64,000 bases of DNA from Synechococcus sp. CCY 9618 (GCF_019038415.1 NZ_JAFKRG010000047.1:38497-102496); one strand, 5' to 3'. Shown: positions 1 to 9,858, counted from the stretch's first letter. Made by a program: numbers and translations. Notes: a model not told the origin generated them from the letters alone.

Positions 1-1158
1 GCCTTCGAGCTGGTTCTCGAGCGCTACACCCCGGGGGAGGAACTCACCATCACCCTGGAGATGGACGTGGAGCCGTGCCCCAGCCTGCGCAGCACCAGGG
101 GGCTCACGGCGGAGGCCGAACCCGTGCCCTTCGACCCCGCCCGGGTGGATGAGCTGATCGAGCAGTCCCGCCGTCAGCTGGCCACCCTGGTGCCGGTGGA
201 GGACCGGACCGCAGCCGAGGGCGACGTGGCCCAGATCGCCTTCAGCGGCACCTTCGTGGACAGCGGCGAAGCCATCGAGGGCGGCAGCAGCGAGGGGATG
301 GAAGTGGAACTGGAGGAGGGCCGCATGATCCCCGGCTTCGTCGCCGGCATCCTCGGCATGGCCGTCGGCGAGACCCGCGAGGTGTCCTGCCGTTTCCCGG
401 ACTCCTACCCCCAGGAGACGGCAGCGGGGCGGGAGGCCCGCTTCTCCATCACCCTGCTCGAACTCAAGACCCGGGAACTGCCCGCCCTGGACGATGGCTT
501 CGCCCAGCAGGCCAGCGACAAGTCGACCCTGGCCGAGCTTCGCGCCGACCTGGAGGAGCGCCTGCGGGAGGAGGCCGAGCGTCGCCATCGCTCCAACCGC
601 CACGAAGCCCTGCTGACGGTCCTGGTGGAGCAACTGGAGGTGGAACTGCCCGAAACCCTGATCCAGCAGGAGGTGCGCAACCTGATCGAGCAGACCGCCG
701 GCCAGATCTCCCAGCAGGGCATGGATGTCAAGAAACTGTTCACCCCCGATCTGGTGCGCAGCCTGATGGACACCTCCCGGCCCGAAGCCGAACAGCGGCT
801 GCGGCGCACCCTGGCCCTCAAGGCCCTGGCTGCGGCCGAGAACATCGAGGTGGCCGCAGCCGATCTGGAGGCCAGGCTGAGCGAGATCCGCCAGGGCCTG
901 AGCGACAGCGCCGCCATCGACCCTGAGCGCCTGCGGCTGGCCGTGGCCGAGGATCTGCTCAAGGAGACGCTGCTGGAGTGGCTGGAGGCCAACAGCACGA
1001 TCACCGAGAAGGCACCGGACGACAGCGAAGCGGAGGCGGCCGGCGCCGGGGAGCAGTCGGAGGCGACCCAGCCGGCGGCGAAGACCAAGGCGAAGACGAA
1101 GAAGGCGGCCGCGGAGGAGGGAGACGCCGGCGCTCAGGAGGAAGCCGCCCAGCCATAG
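1..1158 (+). CDS. tig: Trigger factor, ribosome-associated chaperone (5' end outside window)
   Basis: Trigger factor binds near the ribosomal exit tunnel and shields nascent chains; its middle domain is an FKBP-type prolyl isomerase. The reading frame is open from base 1, so the ribosome-binding N-terminal domain is mostly missing and the ATG at 61 is internal. The visible part holds the FKBP-like domain (the segment around [15 protein letters not shown] is typical) and a long helical C-terminal domain. It ends in an Ala/Glu/Lys-rich tail of about 50 residues, low in complexity and probably disordered. The clpP and clpX genes follow on the same strand, the usual cyanobacterial order. Confidence 0.93.
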   Translation, partial: AFELVLERYTPGEELTITLEMDVEPCPSLRSTRGLTAEAEPVPFDPARVDELIEQSRRQLATLVPVEDRTAAEGDVAQIAFSGTFVDSGEAIEGGSSEGMEVELEEGRMIPGFVAGILGMAVGETREVSCRFPDSYPQETAAGREARFSITLLELKTRELPALDDGFAQQASDKSTLAELRADLEERLREEAERRHRSNRHEALLTVLVEQLEVELPETLIQQEVRNLIEQTAGQISQQGMDVKKLFTPDLVRSLMDTSRPEAEQRLRRTLALKALAAAENIEVAAADLEARLSEIRQGLSDSAAIDPERLRLAVAEDLLKETLLEWLEANSTITEKAPDDSEAEAAGAGEQSEATQPAAKTKAKTKKAAAEEGDAGAQEEAAQP

Positions 1159-1192
1159 ATTGAGGCCACTCCCTGTCCGCCTGCGAGACCGC

Positions 1193-1939
1193 GTGATCGA
1201 TGCCCGACCGCCCCTGACCCCCCCCGGGGTGCCCCCAGCCGTGGCGGGCCCCGGAGGATCCCGGCGCCACCCCGTCAGCAACCTCTGGCAGGGACCTCGC
1301 CCCTGGAACGCCATGGAGGGCCACGGTCCGTCGGCCGCTCCGGGGGTGCTTCCCACGGTGGTGGAGCAGTCCGGCCGCGGCGACCGCGCCTTCGACATCT
1401 ACTCCCGCCTGCTGCGGGAGCGGATCATCTTCCTGGGCACCGGCATCGACGATCAGGTGGCCGATTCCCTGGTGGCCCAGCTGCTCTTCCTGGAGGCCGA
1501 GGATCCCGAGAAGGACATCCAGATCTACATCAACTCCCCTGGGGGGTCGGTGACCAGCGGCCTGGCCATCTACGACACCATGCAGCAGGTGTCTCCGGAC
1601 GTGGTCACCATCTGCTATGGCCTGGCCGCCAGCATGGGAGCGTTCCTGCTCACCGGCGGGGCCCACGGCAAGCGCCTGGCCCTGCCCAACGCCCGGATCA
1701 TGATCCACCAACCCCTGGGGGGTGCCCAGGGGCAGGCGGTGGACATCGAGATCCAGGCCCGGGAAATCCTTTTCCTCAAGGACACGCTCAACGGTCTGAT
1801 GGCCGAGCACACCGGCCAGCCCCTCGACAAGATCGCTGAAGATACCGACCGCGACTACTTCCTTTCGCCGGCAGAGGCGGTTGAATACGGACTGATCGAC
1901 CGGGTGGTCGATGACGCTCCCGACCCCGCCGTCACCTAG
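1193..1939 (+). CDS. clpP: ATP-dependent Clp protease proteolytic subunit ClpP
   Basis: Serine peptidase that forms the tetradecameric chamber of the Clp protease; being next to clpX, it is the likely ClpXP partner. The catalytic Ser lies in [11 protein letters not shown] and the His in MIHQPLGG, and INSPGGSV (oxyanion region) is intact. I chose the GTG at 1193, giving 248 residues, because its first residues (VIDARPP) resemble the start of picocyanobacterial homologues. An in-frame ATG at 1160 and an internal ATG at 1312 are alternatives. The first 50 residues are Pro/Arg-rich and not part of the conserved fold. It starts 34 nt after tig. Confidence 0.93.
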   Translation: MIDARPPLTPPGVPPAVAGPGGSRRHPVSNLWQGPRPWNAMEGHGPSAAPGVLPTVVEQSGRGDRAFDIYSRLLRERIIFLGTGIDDQVADSLVAQLLFLEAEDPEKDIQIYINSPGGSVTSGLAIYDTMQQVSPDVVTICYGLAASMGAFLLTGGAHGKRLALPNARIMIHQPLGGAQGQAVDIEIQAREILFLKDTLNGLMAEHTGQPLDKIAEDTDRDYFLSPAEAVEYGLIDRVVDDAPDPAVT

Positions 1940-2073
1940 ACGCCGTCCTTCCGCCACCGGTCCGATCCTCCGAGACGACTGACAAAACGGCGGTTGGGGT
2001 CGATCCTGGGGGACGGACTCCCGTCCCGATCACGTCCAGGACGCCCAACGCCGCTCCCGCCGCCTCCTCGCCG

Positions 2074-3447
2074 ATGGCCAAGTTCGACGCCCATCTGAAG
2101 TGTTCCTTCTGCGGCAAGTCCCAGGAACAGGTGCGGAAGCTGATCGCCGGACCGGGCGTCTACATCTGCGACGAGTGCATCGATCTCTGCAACGAGATCC
2201 TCGACGAGGAGCTGGTCGAGCACCACGGCCATGGTCCCCAGAGCCGTCCCACGGCGGATGGAGGTCGCAAGGCGCCGCCGAAGAAATCCCCCAGACCGGC
2301 CCCCACCCTGGCCACCATCCCCAGGCCCCAGGAGATCAAGTCCTTCCTCGACCAGCAGGTGGTGGGCCAGGAGGAGGCCAAGAAGGTACTGGCGGTTGCG
2401 GTCTACAACCACTACAAGCGGCTGGCCTGGCAGGGGGATGGCAAGGGCGAGACGGACCAGACAGCCACCCGACTGCACAAATCGAACATCCTGCTGATCG
2501 GTCCCACCGGCTGCGGCAAGACCCTGCTGGCCCAGTCCCTGGCGGAGATGCTCGATGTGCCCTTCGCCGTGGCCGATGCCACCACCCTGACCGAAGCCGG
2601 CTACGTGGGCGAGGACGTGGAGAACATCCTGCTGCGTCTGCTCCAGAAGGCTGACCTCGACGTGGATCAGGCCCAGCGGGGGATCATCTACATCGATGAG
2701 ATCGACAAGATCGCCCGCAAGAGCGAAAACCCTTCCATCACCCGCGACGTCTCCGGTGAGGGAGTGCAGCAGGCCCTGCTCAAGATGCTCGAGGGCACGG
2801 TGGCCAACGTGCCCCCCCAGGGGGGCCGCAAGCACCCCTACCAGGACTGCATCCAGATCGACACCAGCCAGGTGCTGTTCATCTGCGGTGGAGCCTTCGT
2901 CGGACTGGAGGACCTGGTGCAGAAACGGATGGGTCGCAACGCGATCGGCTTCCTGCCCACCGATGGCCGGGCCAGGGTGCGGCCCGGCAAGGACCGCCAC
3001 TCCAGCGAGGTGATGCGCCATCTCGAACCGGAGGACCTGGTGCGCTACGGGCTCATCCCCGAATTCATCGGTCGGCTGCCGGTGAGCGCCGTGCTCGAAC
3101 CCCTTGACACCTCCGCCCTCGAGGCGATCCTCACCGAACCCAGGGACGCCCTGGTGAAGCAGTTCCAGACCCTCCTGAGCATGGACAACGTGCGGCTCGA
3201 CTTCGAGCCGGGCGCGGTCGAGGCCATCGCCGCCGAAGCCCATCGCCGCAAGACCGGCGCCCGGGCCCTGCGGGGCATCGTCGAGGAACTGATGCTCGAC
3301 GTCATGTACGACCTGCCCTCCCGCCGGGACGTGCAGAGCTTCACCATCACCCGGGAACTGGTGGAACAGCGCAGCAAGGCCAAGGTGCTGCCGATCAACG
3401 CCGCAGCCGAACTGGACGGCCACCGGGGCGAACAGGCCACGGCCTGA
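2074..3447 (+). CDS. clpX: ATP-dependent Clp protease ATP-binding subunit ClpX
   Basis: AAA+ unfoldase that recognises, unfolds and threads substrates into ClpP. An N-terminal C4 zinc-binding domain is visible (Cys10, Cys13, Cys32, Cys35), followed by Walker A GPTGCGKT at about residue 143, Walker B IIYIDEID near 208, and the sensor and C-terminal AAA+ lid regions. The 457 residues are slightly above the common 420-430 because of a Pro/Lys-rich linker after the zinc domain. It lies 134 nt after clpP on the same strand, so co-expression is likely. Confidence 0.97.
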   Translation: MAKFDAHLKCSFCGKSQEQVRKLIAGPGVYICDECIDLCNEILDEELVEHHGHGPQSRPTADGGRKAPPKKSPRPAPTLATIPRPQEIKSFLDQQVVGQEEAKKVLAVAVYNHYKRLAWQGDGKGETDQTATRLHKSNILLIGPTGCGKTLLAQSLAEMLDVPFAVADATTLTEAGYVGEDVENILLRLLQKADLDVDQAQRGIIYIDEIDKIARKSENPSITRDVSGEGVQQALLKMLEGTVANVPPQGGRKHPYQDCIQIDTSQVLFICGGAFVGLEDLVQKRMGRNAIGFLPTDGRARVRPGKDRHSSEVMRHLEPEDLVRYGLIPEFIGRLPVSAVLEPLDTSALEAILTEPRDALVKQFQTLLSMDNVRLDFEPGAVEAIAAEAHRRKTGARALRGIVEELMLDVMYDLPSRRDVQSFTITRELVEQRSKAKVLPINAAAELDGHRGEQATA

Positions 3448-3491
3448 ATCCAGCGCCGGGCAGCCCGGCGGGAGCGGCCATCCGTACCGGC

Positions 3492-4265
3492 ATGGGGCTG
3501 AAGAGACCGCCCCGGTGGCGCGAGGCTGGAACCCTTGCCTTCTCCCCCGCCTTGTCCGCCGCCGACCACCTGCAGGCGTCCCGCCAGCACGGCCTGTTCC
3601 TCCACCACGGCATCGACCTGGGAGACGGGACCGTGGCCCATTACCTGGAGGGCCGGGAGATTCTTCGCAGCAGCCGCGATGACTTCAGCCGGGGGGAGAC
3701 GATCAGCACCGTGAGCTATCCGGAGGGGAGCTGCTCCCCGGTGGGCGTCACCCTGCGCCGGGCCATGGGACGCATCGGCGAGCAGCGGTACAACCTGCTG
3801 TTCAACAACTGCGAGCACTTCGCCCACTGGTGCAAGACCGGGCGCCATCGCAGCGCCCAGGTGGAGGGCTGGCTGCACACCGGCAGCCTCGGCGCCCTGG
3901 CCCTCGGCCAGTTCGTACCGGCGGCCCTGCTGAGCGGGGCAAAGGTGCTGCTGCGCCAGGGCCAGGGTCTGGCCGAGACCCTGGCGACGGGCCTCGACCC
4001 GGAGCAGATTGCCCGGGGCCGGGCGCTCGCCCTGCAGACCCTGGAGCAGCTTGATGGCCTCCGGCAGCGACTGATGGAGCGGCTGGAGGAGGAACTGGCC
4101 AGGGCAGAACGGCGCTGGGGGGACGGAACCGGAGTGATCACAGTGGCCAGCGATCCGCTCACAAAGGCGCGGCTGGCGGCCCAGAACCTGGCTGACCAGC
4201 TGACGGCGGTGGAGGAGATGGAAGAGCGGCTGCAGCGGCTGCTGGAGCCGGGGGATGATCCCTAA
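3492..4265 (+). CDS. LRAT-like (NlpC/P60 superfamily) protein
   Basis: The N-terminal half resembles the LRAT domain, a permuted papain-like fold of thiol acyltransferases and related enzymes. The expected catalytic elements are present: His38/His39 in FLHHGIDLGDGTVAHY and Cys107 in LLFNNCEHFAHWC, the NCEHF box being the family hallmark. The second half (from about residue 130) has an Ala/Gly-rich, possibly membrane-associated stretch and then a charged helical, probably coiled-coil tail. The acyl substrate is not predictable. It sits between clpX and dnaX, which are neighbours in many relatives, and its 3' end overlaps the opposite-strand glycosyltransferase by 4 nt. Confidence 0.75.
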   Translation: MGLKRPPRWREAGTLAFSPALSAADHLQASRQHGLFLHHGIDLGDGTVAHYLEGREILRSSRDDFSRGETISTVSYPEGSCSPVGVTLRRAMGRIGEQRYNLLFNNCEHFAHWCKTGRHRSAQVEGWLHTGSLGALALGQFVPAALLSGAKVLLRQGQGLAETLATGLDPEQIARGRALALQTLEQLDGLRQRLMERLEEELARAERRWGDGTGVITVASDPLTKARLAAQNLADQLTAVEEMEERLQRLLEPGDDP

Positions 4266-5188
4266 CCAGCTGATCTGCCTTGCCCGCCAGCCATGGTTCT
4301 GCGGAGGCGATGCAGCGGCGAGCGCACGATCCGGCTGATCAGAAACAGCGAGGACTTCAGCGGATGCGGACGACAGCGGCATCCCAGGGCCAGACGATCG
4401 AGGGACAGAAGCAAGAACGCTCGCCAGCCGTAGTAGTCGATGACATTGGCCTCCTTGTCGGCCATGAAGAGGGCATCGCTATGGTTCGCCGAGAGACCAT
4501 CACAGCCGAAGCTGGCGATCACCTGTGGAACATACAGAAACGGACCAAGGGCAGACAATCTGAGATTCATGTCCCAGTCGGCGTAGATTCGATACTTCTC
4601 ATTCAGGCGCAAGCCATGGCGACGAAACGTCTGCAGTCGGTAAAACGCGGCCTGATGACTGAAGTTTTTCAGCATCAGTCTTGACAAGGGAAACGCTCCG
4701 CCGAAGACATAGCCAGGCCTTTCGACCCAGATGTCACCATGCACAACATGCTGAGAGGCCTTGATCAGGTGGCCTGAAATCTGCTCCAGCGTGTCGTCCG
4801 CCATCAGGCGGTCATCGGAACCGATGAAGTAGACCCAATCACCCCGGGCGAGCTGCAACGCCTCGTTCATGGATGCATAAATGCCGGCTCCTGCTGAAAT
4901 GATTGCCCGCACCGTCACACCGGCAGAGGCGAGATGCTGGATGGCATGATTCAGCGTTCCATCGGCAGAGCCCCCATCGGCCAGGATCACCTCGAAGTCT
5001 CGAAAGGTCTGGGTCAGGATTGACGTCAGAGCCTTATCGATGATGTGGGCACAGTTGAGCGTTGGAAGAATGATGGAAATCAGAGGCTGTCGGCTGATCC
5101 CGGAAGTCATGACCATCCTGGCCCAGTTGCGAGAGGAAGAAGGCGATCGACGCTGGAGTCCGCTGGTGGGTGCATCAAAGGTCGCCAT
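4262..5188 (-). CDS. Family 2 glycosyltransferase
   Basis: GT-A fold glycosyltransferase that probably adds a sugar to a surface polysaccharide or lipid-linked glycan. The N-terminal GT2 signature is clear: ISIILPTLN, SILTQTFRDFEVILADGGSADGT, then a GIYASMNEAL segment and the DXD-like GSDDR near residue 127. No transmembrane segment is evident. The start is uncertain: the ATG at 5188 adds about 25 basic residues before the fold, and ATGs at 5116 or 5110 are equally possible. Base composition is less GC-rich than in clpX or dnaX. With the adjacent DUF5672 gene on the same strand it looks like a small acquired glycan module. Confidence 0.85.
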   Translation of the reverse strand: MATFDAPTSGLQRRSPSSSRNWARMVMTSGISRQPLISIILPTLNCAHIIDKALTSILTQTFRDFEVILADGGSADGTLNHAIQHLASAGVTVRAIISAGAGIYASMNEALQLARGDWVYFIGSDDRLMADDTLEQISGHLIKASQHVVHGDIWVERPGYVFGGAFPLSRLMLKNFSHQAAFYRLQTFRRHGLRLNEKYRIYADWDMNLRLSALGPFLYVPQVIASFGCDGLSANHSDALFMADKEANVIDYYGWRAFLLLSLDRLALGCRCRPHPLKSSLFLISRIVRSPLHRLRRTMAGGQGRSAG

Positions 5189-5228
5189 CGCAGGTTAGGC
5201 GCTTGAGCATCGAAACGAGCTTCGCCCA

Positions 5229-6119
5229 TCATTCGATGTCGGAGAATTCATGGGGATAGGTGTTCAGCCAGAACGCTTTGTCATGCTTTTCCCAGGCATG
5301 GCATCCCAATGGTGTGGAGGGACTGATTCGGGCATGGGTAGCACGAGGATTCGTTTCAATCGAGAAGCAGGCTGCCTCCCAAAGCCCTGGAATCAGCATC
5401 CATGGATAAACATGAGGTGCATAAATCCCAAAGAAATGATCCTCCTGAACCTGGCAGTTCACGTAATGGCGCAACGTGTTCCTCCAGCCGCAGGACATGG
5501 CAAAGAAAGCGCCCAGACGCTTCAGGAACAGAAGCGGTCTACGGCGGACAGGGAAATCCCCATAACGCGTGAAAAGCTTCAGGCGAAAGGCCAGGTCCGA
5601 CGACCGAAAAACGGGGCTGGAGTGAAAGGCCCGGGAACGGAGGATCCTGATCATTCCATCGACAGCTCGCAGGGAAAGACCTCCATTTCCCACACCCGTA
5701 TCCGGCGTATCTTCTCCCAATTCACCAGTCCAGGGAGCCCCAACATAAGTGTAACCTTTTACAAGCCAGTCGCAGAGGCTGTCATTGAATATCCAGGCAT
5801 CCAGCTGGAACACAAGAATATAATCCCAGGCGGCGAACATCTCATAGAAGTCCGCTCGCATCAGCAGCTGATTGTAAGCAGCAACGGAAGCCAGATCCCC
5901 ATCGGGAACCGAACGCGTGCTGACGCGCAACTGGGCGGAGGCTGCGATGGAGAGGTCCTTCAGAAAGCCTGCAGGAGATTGACTGGCTTTGTGTAACAGA
6001 ATGAACTCAAAGTTCTTCAGCTTCGAAAAGGCATTCAACAGCGCGCGTGTTTCATTGCGCGGAAGCTGGAACGTATGGAGCGGGACGACGACGACACAGG
6101 AGGGAATCGGCGTCGACAT
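5229..6119 (-). CDS. DUF5672 family protein, glycosyltransferase-like
   Basis: Family of unknown specificity with a nucleotide-sugar-transferase-like fold, usually found in polysaccharide loci. The family landmarks are visible: FQLDAWIF (residues 104-111, with the Asp expected at a metal/sugar-nucleotide site), GAPW (127-130) and VGNGGLSLR (143-151), then an HEDHFFG-like segment (QEDHFFG). At 296 residues it is full length. It has no signal peptide and is probably cytoplasmic. It lies 40 nt upstream of the GT2 gene on the same strand, so the two probably form one transcription unit. Its codons are markedly less GC-biased than the flanking core genes, suggesting transfer. Confidence 0.8.
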   Translation of the reverse strand: MSTPIPSCVVVVPLHTFQLPRNETRALLNAFSKLKNFEFILLHKASQSPAGFLKDLSIAASAQLRVSTRSVPDGDLASVAAYNQLLMRADFYEMFAAWDYILVFQLDAWIFNDSLCDWLVKGYTYVGAPWTGELGEDTPDTGVGNGGLSLRAVDGMIRILRSRAFHSSPVFRSSDLAFRLKLFTRYGDFPVRRRPLLFLKRLGAFFAMSCGWRNTLRHYVNCQVQEDHFFGIYAPHVYPWMLIPGLWEAACFSIETNPRATHARISPSTPLGCHAWEKHDKAFWLNTYPHEFSDIE

Positions 6120-6564
6120 GGAAGCTGGCCTGGAAGATGCGAATCTGCCCGAGGTGAAGCGAGAAGTTGCCAGGGAATGACTCGTCGGTGATGGCTACCG
6201 GCGAGAGCGCAGCTCTGGCCATCACCGTCGGTTACAAGATAGCATTGTTCGGCCACAGACACTGCGGTGGCCCCATGAGCCTGAGCTGGGAAAGCCCGTG
6301 GGCCTCGGGTGGTGACCTACCAGTCATTGAACCTCAGAGAGGTGCATTCCCGCCGCATTCTTCTCATTCAACCTCCTCATCATCGCACTCCCTTCATTCA
6401 TCCAGTCCCCATCTTCCCCTGGCCAGCCCCAGCCCGATTCAGCGGCTGATGCACCGGCCTCCCCTTGTCACAGCGCCTGCTGGCCGATCATGAAAAGCCT
6501 GGCGAAAGGATCTCACCCTGCTTCCCGACCAACCGTTTGACCCGGGACCCGAAATCCGAAGACC
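6120..6564. other. 445-nt gene-free stretch with one hairpin
   Basis: No convincing coding sequence is seen here. An open frame at 6167-6493 encodes a Ser/His/Pro-rich string without domain character and looks non-coding. The stretch is less GC-rich than dnaX and contains a pyrimidine-rich tract (about 6350-6430) with repeated TCATTC/TCATCC motifs. It presumably carries promoters for the divergent DUF5672 gene and for dnaX. The inverted repeat is listed separately. Confidence 0.5.
6186..6227. repeat. Perfect 10-bp inverted repeat (hairpin)
   Basis: CGGTGATGGC (6186-6195) is repeated in perfect inverse as GCCATCACCG (6218-6227) around a 22-nt loop. It lies 67 nt upstream of the DUF5672 start. 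No T-tract follows on either strand, so a simple intrinsic terminator is unlikely; a leader hairpin or a two-fold protein-binding site is possible. Confidence 0.55.
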
Positions 6565-8403
6565 ATGGCACAGCCCTACCAGCCCCTGCATCACAAGTAC
6601 CGGCCTCAGCGCTTCGACCAGCTGGTGGGGCAGCAGGCCGTCACGGCCACCCTCATCCAGGCCCTGCGTCAGAACCGCATCGCCCCGGCCTACCTGTTCA
6701 GCGGCCCAAGGGGCACGGGCAAGACCTCCAGCGCCAGGATCCTGGCCCGCTCGCTGAACTGCCTGGCCAGCACCGGCCCCACCCCCGAACCCTGCGGAAT
6801 CTGCGAGCTGTGCACGGCCATCGCCGCGGGTAACGCCCTCGACGTGATCGAGATCGACGCCGCCTCCAACACCGGTGTGGACAACATCCGCGAGCTGATC
6901 GAGCGCTCCCGCTTCGCCCCGGTCCAGGCCCGTTGGAAGGTGTATGTGGTGGACGAGTGCCACATGCTCTCCACCGCCGCCTTCAACGCCCTGCTCAAGA
7001 CCCTGGAGGAGCCGCCGCCGCGGGTGGTGTTCGTGCTGGCCACCACCGATCCCCAGCGGGTGCTGCCCACGATCCTGAGCCGCTGCCAGCGCTTCGATTT
7101 CCGGCGCATCCCTCTGGAGCCCCTGGAGGGGCACCTGCGCTGGATCGCCACCGAAGAGGGCATCGGCATCACCCCGGAGGCCCTGCAGCTGGTGGCGCAG
7201 CGGGCCCAGGGGGGTCTGCGGGACGCCGAAAGCCTGCTCGACCAGCTGAGCCTGCTGCCGGCGCCGATCGGCGCCGGCGCGGTGTGGGACCTGCTGGGGG
7301 TGGTGCCGGAGCTGGAGCTGCTGCAGCTGGCCGAGGCCATGGCCGCCGCCGATCCCCTTCAGGTGGTGGAGGGCTGCCGCGAACTGCTGGATCGGGGCCG
7401 GGAACCCTCCGCCGTGCTCCAGGGACTGGCGGGCCTGCTGCGGGATCTGCTGCTGGCCGGGGTGGCGCCGGACCGGCTGGAACTCACCGGGGTGTCGCCG
7501 GAACTGCGGCCCAGGCTGCCGGAGGTGGCTCGCCGCATCGGCAAGGAACGCCTGCTCCGCTGGCAGGCCCAGCTCAAGGGCAGCGAGCAGCAGCTGCGTC
7601 TCAGCGTGCAGCCGCGGCTGTGGCTTGAGGTGCTGGTGCTGGGACTCCTGGCCGAGCCCGCCGCCACCGCTCCGGCAGCGGTGGCCCAGCCCCAGGCCAG
7701 GGGGGAGGCCCAGGCTCCCGTTCGCAGATCCGAGCCCGTGGCGGTCGCGGCGGCAGCCCCGGCTCCCTCCGCCGCCTCCGATGCGACCGCTCCTGCGGTG
7801 CACGCGGTGCCTTCGCCAGCACCTGCACCAGAGGCCGCCCCGCCCACCGCGATGCCCGCGGCAGAGAATCTGGCGGAGCTGTGGCAACAGATCCTGGCCG
7901 GGCTTGAGCTGCCCTCCACCCGGATGCTCCTCTCCCAGCAGGCCCAGCTGATCCGCCTCGACGAACGGCGGGCGGTGGTACGGGTGGCCGGCACCTGGAT
8001 GGCCATGGTGCAGAGCCGACTGCCCCTGCTGGAGAAGGCGGTGGCGGGCGCCCTCGGCAGCCCCCGCCAGGTGACGCTGGAAGCGGGGGGCGAAGCCCAG
8101 CCGGCGCCGATGCCCGCGCCGCCGCCCCCTTCCGTTGAATCCAGGGGGGCCGGGCCGCCGGCCCATGGGTCGGCGGCGCCCAGCGCCGGCCAGCCCCCTG
8201 ACCCGGTTCAGGCCACTCCGCCCGCGGCACCGCAGCCGCCCGCCGCAGCTCAGCCGGCGGCCCCTGGCCCAGCCGGGCCGGCACGGCCCACCCCCCTTGA
8301 TGAGCAGGCCCGCCGGCTCGCCGATTTCTTCAATGGCGAGGTAGTCAGTGGCGAGGTGGTCAGTGGCGAGGTGGTCAGCAACGGGGCTCCGGATTCGGTC
8401 TGA
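6565..8403 (+). CDS. dnaX: DNA polymerase III subunit gamma/tau
   Basis: Clamp-loader ATPase of the replicative polymerase; the full-length tau form also links the polymerase cores. It has N-terminal HKYRP, Walker A GPRGTGKTS at about residue 48, a zinc module (the Cys set around EPCGICELC, residues 68-83), the DExx-type box VVDECHML and the SRC sensor motif ILSRCQRFDF. The clamp-loader core ends near residue 355. A Pro/Ala-rich linker, a short tau-type domain (about 435-510) and another Pro/Ala-rich tail follow. The extreme C-terminus carries a threefold GEVVS repeat. No A-rich slippery sequence for a gamma frameshift was seen. Confidence 0.96.
   Translation: MAQPYQPLHHKYRPQRFDQLVGQQAVTATLIQALRQNRIAPAYLFSGPRGTGKTSSARILARSLNCLASTGPTPEPCGICELCTAIAAGNALDVIEIDAASNTGVDNIRELIERSRFAPVQARWKVYVVDECHMLSTAAFNALLKTLEEPPPRVVFVLATTDPQRVLPTILSRCQRFDFRRIPLEPLEGHLRWIATEEGIGITPEALQLVAQRAQGGLRDAESLLDQLSLLPAPIGAGAVWDLLGVVPELELLQLAEAMAAADPLQVVEGCRELLDRGREPSAVLQGLAGLLRDLLLAGVAPDRLELTGVSPELRPRLPEVARRIGKERLLRWQAQLKGSEQQLRLSVQPRLWLEVLVLGLLAEPAATAPAAVAQPQARGEAQAPVRRSEPVAVAAAAPAPSAASDATAPAVHAVPSPAPAPEAAPPTAMPAAENLAELWQQILAGLELPSTRMLLSQQAQLIRLDERRAVVRVAGTWMAMVQSRLPLLEKAVAGALGSPRQVTLEAGGEAQPAPMPAPPPPSVESRGAGPPAHGSAAPSAGQPPDPVQATPPAAPQPPAAAQPAAPGPAGPARPTPLDEQARRLADFFNGEVVSGEVVSGEVVSNGAPDSV
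8335..8379 (+). repeat. Three tandem 15-nt repeats at the 3' end of dnaX
   Basis: Three contiguous copies of GGCGAGGTGGTCAGT start at 8335, 8350 and 8365. The first has A for G at its ninth base, and the third ends in C. Being a multiple of three, they add the pentapeptide GEVVS three times just before the DnaX terminus. This is a likely site of slippage-driven length variation between strains. Confidence 0.9.
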
Positions 8404-8435
8404 GCGGATGGCCCTCGGCAGGTCTGGGCCGGGCC

Positions 8436-9845
8436 TCAGGCCTGGCTGCCCTCGGTGGCCAGATCTCCCGTCTCCGGGTCCGTGCCAAGGGACGCCACCC
8501 CCTCGACGACCGGGTCACCGTGATCGGCGCCGAGGTGGAGGGTCTTGACCCAGACGAGGCGCTTGGGCAGCACCGCCATCTTCAGGGTGACCCAGGGGAT
8601 CACCAGGAACCAGTGCACCAGGTAGAGGATGCCCAGGGCGACGCTGAGCGGATGCATCGCCGGCAGGGCAGGACCTTCGGCGGGCCGGCGACAGCCGGTG
8701 ACGATGGCCACCCCCGAAAGGGCCAGGGCCACGATCGAGAACGGCCACATGGTGGGAGCCGTGCGGGTGAGCACACTGCCGATCAGATCGGCGCTCGCCA
8801 CCACCGGCAGCACGTACTGCAGCAGGAAGAAGGCCGCCAGATCCAGCTTCTGACTGAAGCGCAGCCGCCTGGAAAGAAGGCCGGGGGTGTAATCGAAGAA
8901 ACGTTGCAGGCCTCCCTCGGCCCAGCGCTGGCGCTGGCGCCACAGGGCCCGCAGGGTCAGCACCGCCTCCTCCTGGACAGGGGGATCCCAGAGCACACCG
9001 ATGGACAGGCCCTCCAGCAGGAGGCGGAAGCTCAGATCGAGGTCGTCGGTGACGGTGTCTTCGTTGAAGCCGCCGGCGCTCAGCAGTGCCTCGCGCCGCA
9101 GCAACTGGCCATTGCCCCTCAGCTCGGCCACCCCGCCGCTGGCCAGACGCCCCTCCTGCACCACCGCGTCGAAGGCCATCTCCATCGCCTGGGCGCTGGT
9201 GAGCAGGTTCGCCCTGGAATTGACCACGGCCTTGCGCAGCTGAACCGCAGCCCAGCCGCCGGTTTCGGCCAGCGGAACCACACGCTCGAGCACGTCGGGC
9301 TGGAGATCGGCATCGGCATCCAGCACCAGCATCCAGCGGCCGGTGAGCTGCTGCAGCACCAGGTTGAGCGCCCCCGACTTTCCCCCGCCCGCATCCCTGG
9401 GGCGGCGCAGCACCCGCAGGAAGGGATGGCGGCCCTGGAGTTCGGCCAGCAGCTCGGGGGTGCGGTCGTCGCTGCCGTCGTCGACCACCCAGAGGGTGAG
9501 CTGGCCCTCGGGCCAGCGCAGGCCGGCGATGCGGTCCACCAGACGGGCGATCACCGCCTGCTCGTCCCGGGCGGCGACCACCACGTCGACGGCCGGGGAG
9601 GGGCCGACCGGGGGGGGTGCCACGGGGGACAGCCCAGGGCGTCTGCGGCGGAAGGCCTGCAGCAGAACCGTCCTCAGGCTGTAGCCCCCGAGCAGGGTCG
9701 CCAGGGAAAGAGCGGGCACGAGACTGCGCCCGGGGGGCAGCCAGTGGGGAGCGATCCCGGCCAGGCCGCAGCAGGCAAGGAACAGGGCCGCCTTGGCACG
9801 GCGGCGATCGCTGTCACTGCCGCCGGCAGCCATGGAGGTCCTCAT
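8436..9845 (-). CDS. Membrane-bound processive-type glycosyltransferase (GT2)
   Basis: Polymerising or transferring GT2 of the cellulose/hyaluronan/N-acetylglucosaminyl type, in the inner membrane with a cytosolic catalytic domain. The domain opens with [11 protein letters not shown] and DDGSDD (about residues 87-125) and has the donor-binding DADAD near 175, the TDDLDLSFR acceptor motif near 268 and the QRQRW (QXXRW) motif near 310. Hydrophobic segments lie at about 18-60 and several between 335 and 440. Product unknown: beta-glucan, poly-GlcNAc or a glycolipid would all fit. The start is at 9845 or 9833. It lies 13 nt downstream of the SpoIID-domain gene on the same strand, so co-transcription is likely. 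Confidence 0.85.
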   Translation of the reverse strand: MRTSMAAGGSDSDRRRAKAALFLACCGLAGIAPHWLPPGRSLVPALSLATLLGGYSLRTVLLQAFRRRRPGLSPVAPPPVGPSPAVDVVVAARDEQAVIARLVDRIAGLRWPEGQLTLWVVDDGSDDRTPELLAELQGRHPFLRVLRRPRDAGGGKSGALNLVLQQLTGRWMLVLDADADLQPDVLERVVPLAETGGWAAVQLRKAVVNSRANLLTSAQAMEMAFDAVVQEGRLASGGVAELRGNGQLLRREALLSAGGFNEDTVTDDLDLSFRLLLEGLSIGVLWDPPVQEEAVLTLRALWRQRQRWAEGGLQRFFDYTPGLLSRRLRFSQKLDLAAFFLLQYVLPVVASADLIGSVLTRTAPTMWPFSIVALALSGVAIVTGCRRPAEGPALPAMHPLSVALGILYLVHWFLVIPWVTLKMAVLPKRLVWVKTLHLGADHGDPVVEGVASLGTDPETGDLATEGSQA

Positions 9846-9858
9846 GCAGGTGCCGACT

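Noticed and set aside
5194..5200. GTTAGGC, a perfect attC-type core box, near the GT2 gene start
   Set aside because: No partner AAC box or complementary arms within 150 nt on either side; a chance 7-mer.
6167..6493. 108-residue plus-strand frame before dnaX
   Set aside because: Ser/His/Pro-rich with no RBS, domain or conservation-like pattern; treated as spacer.
6565..8403. Programmed frameshift in dnaX giving a short gamma subunit
   Set aside because: No A-run or other slippery heptamer followed by a stem-loop was seen near the end of the clamp-loader core.
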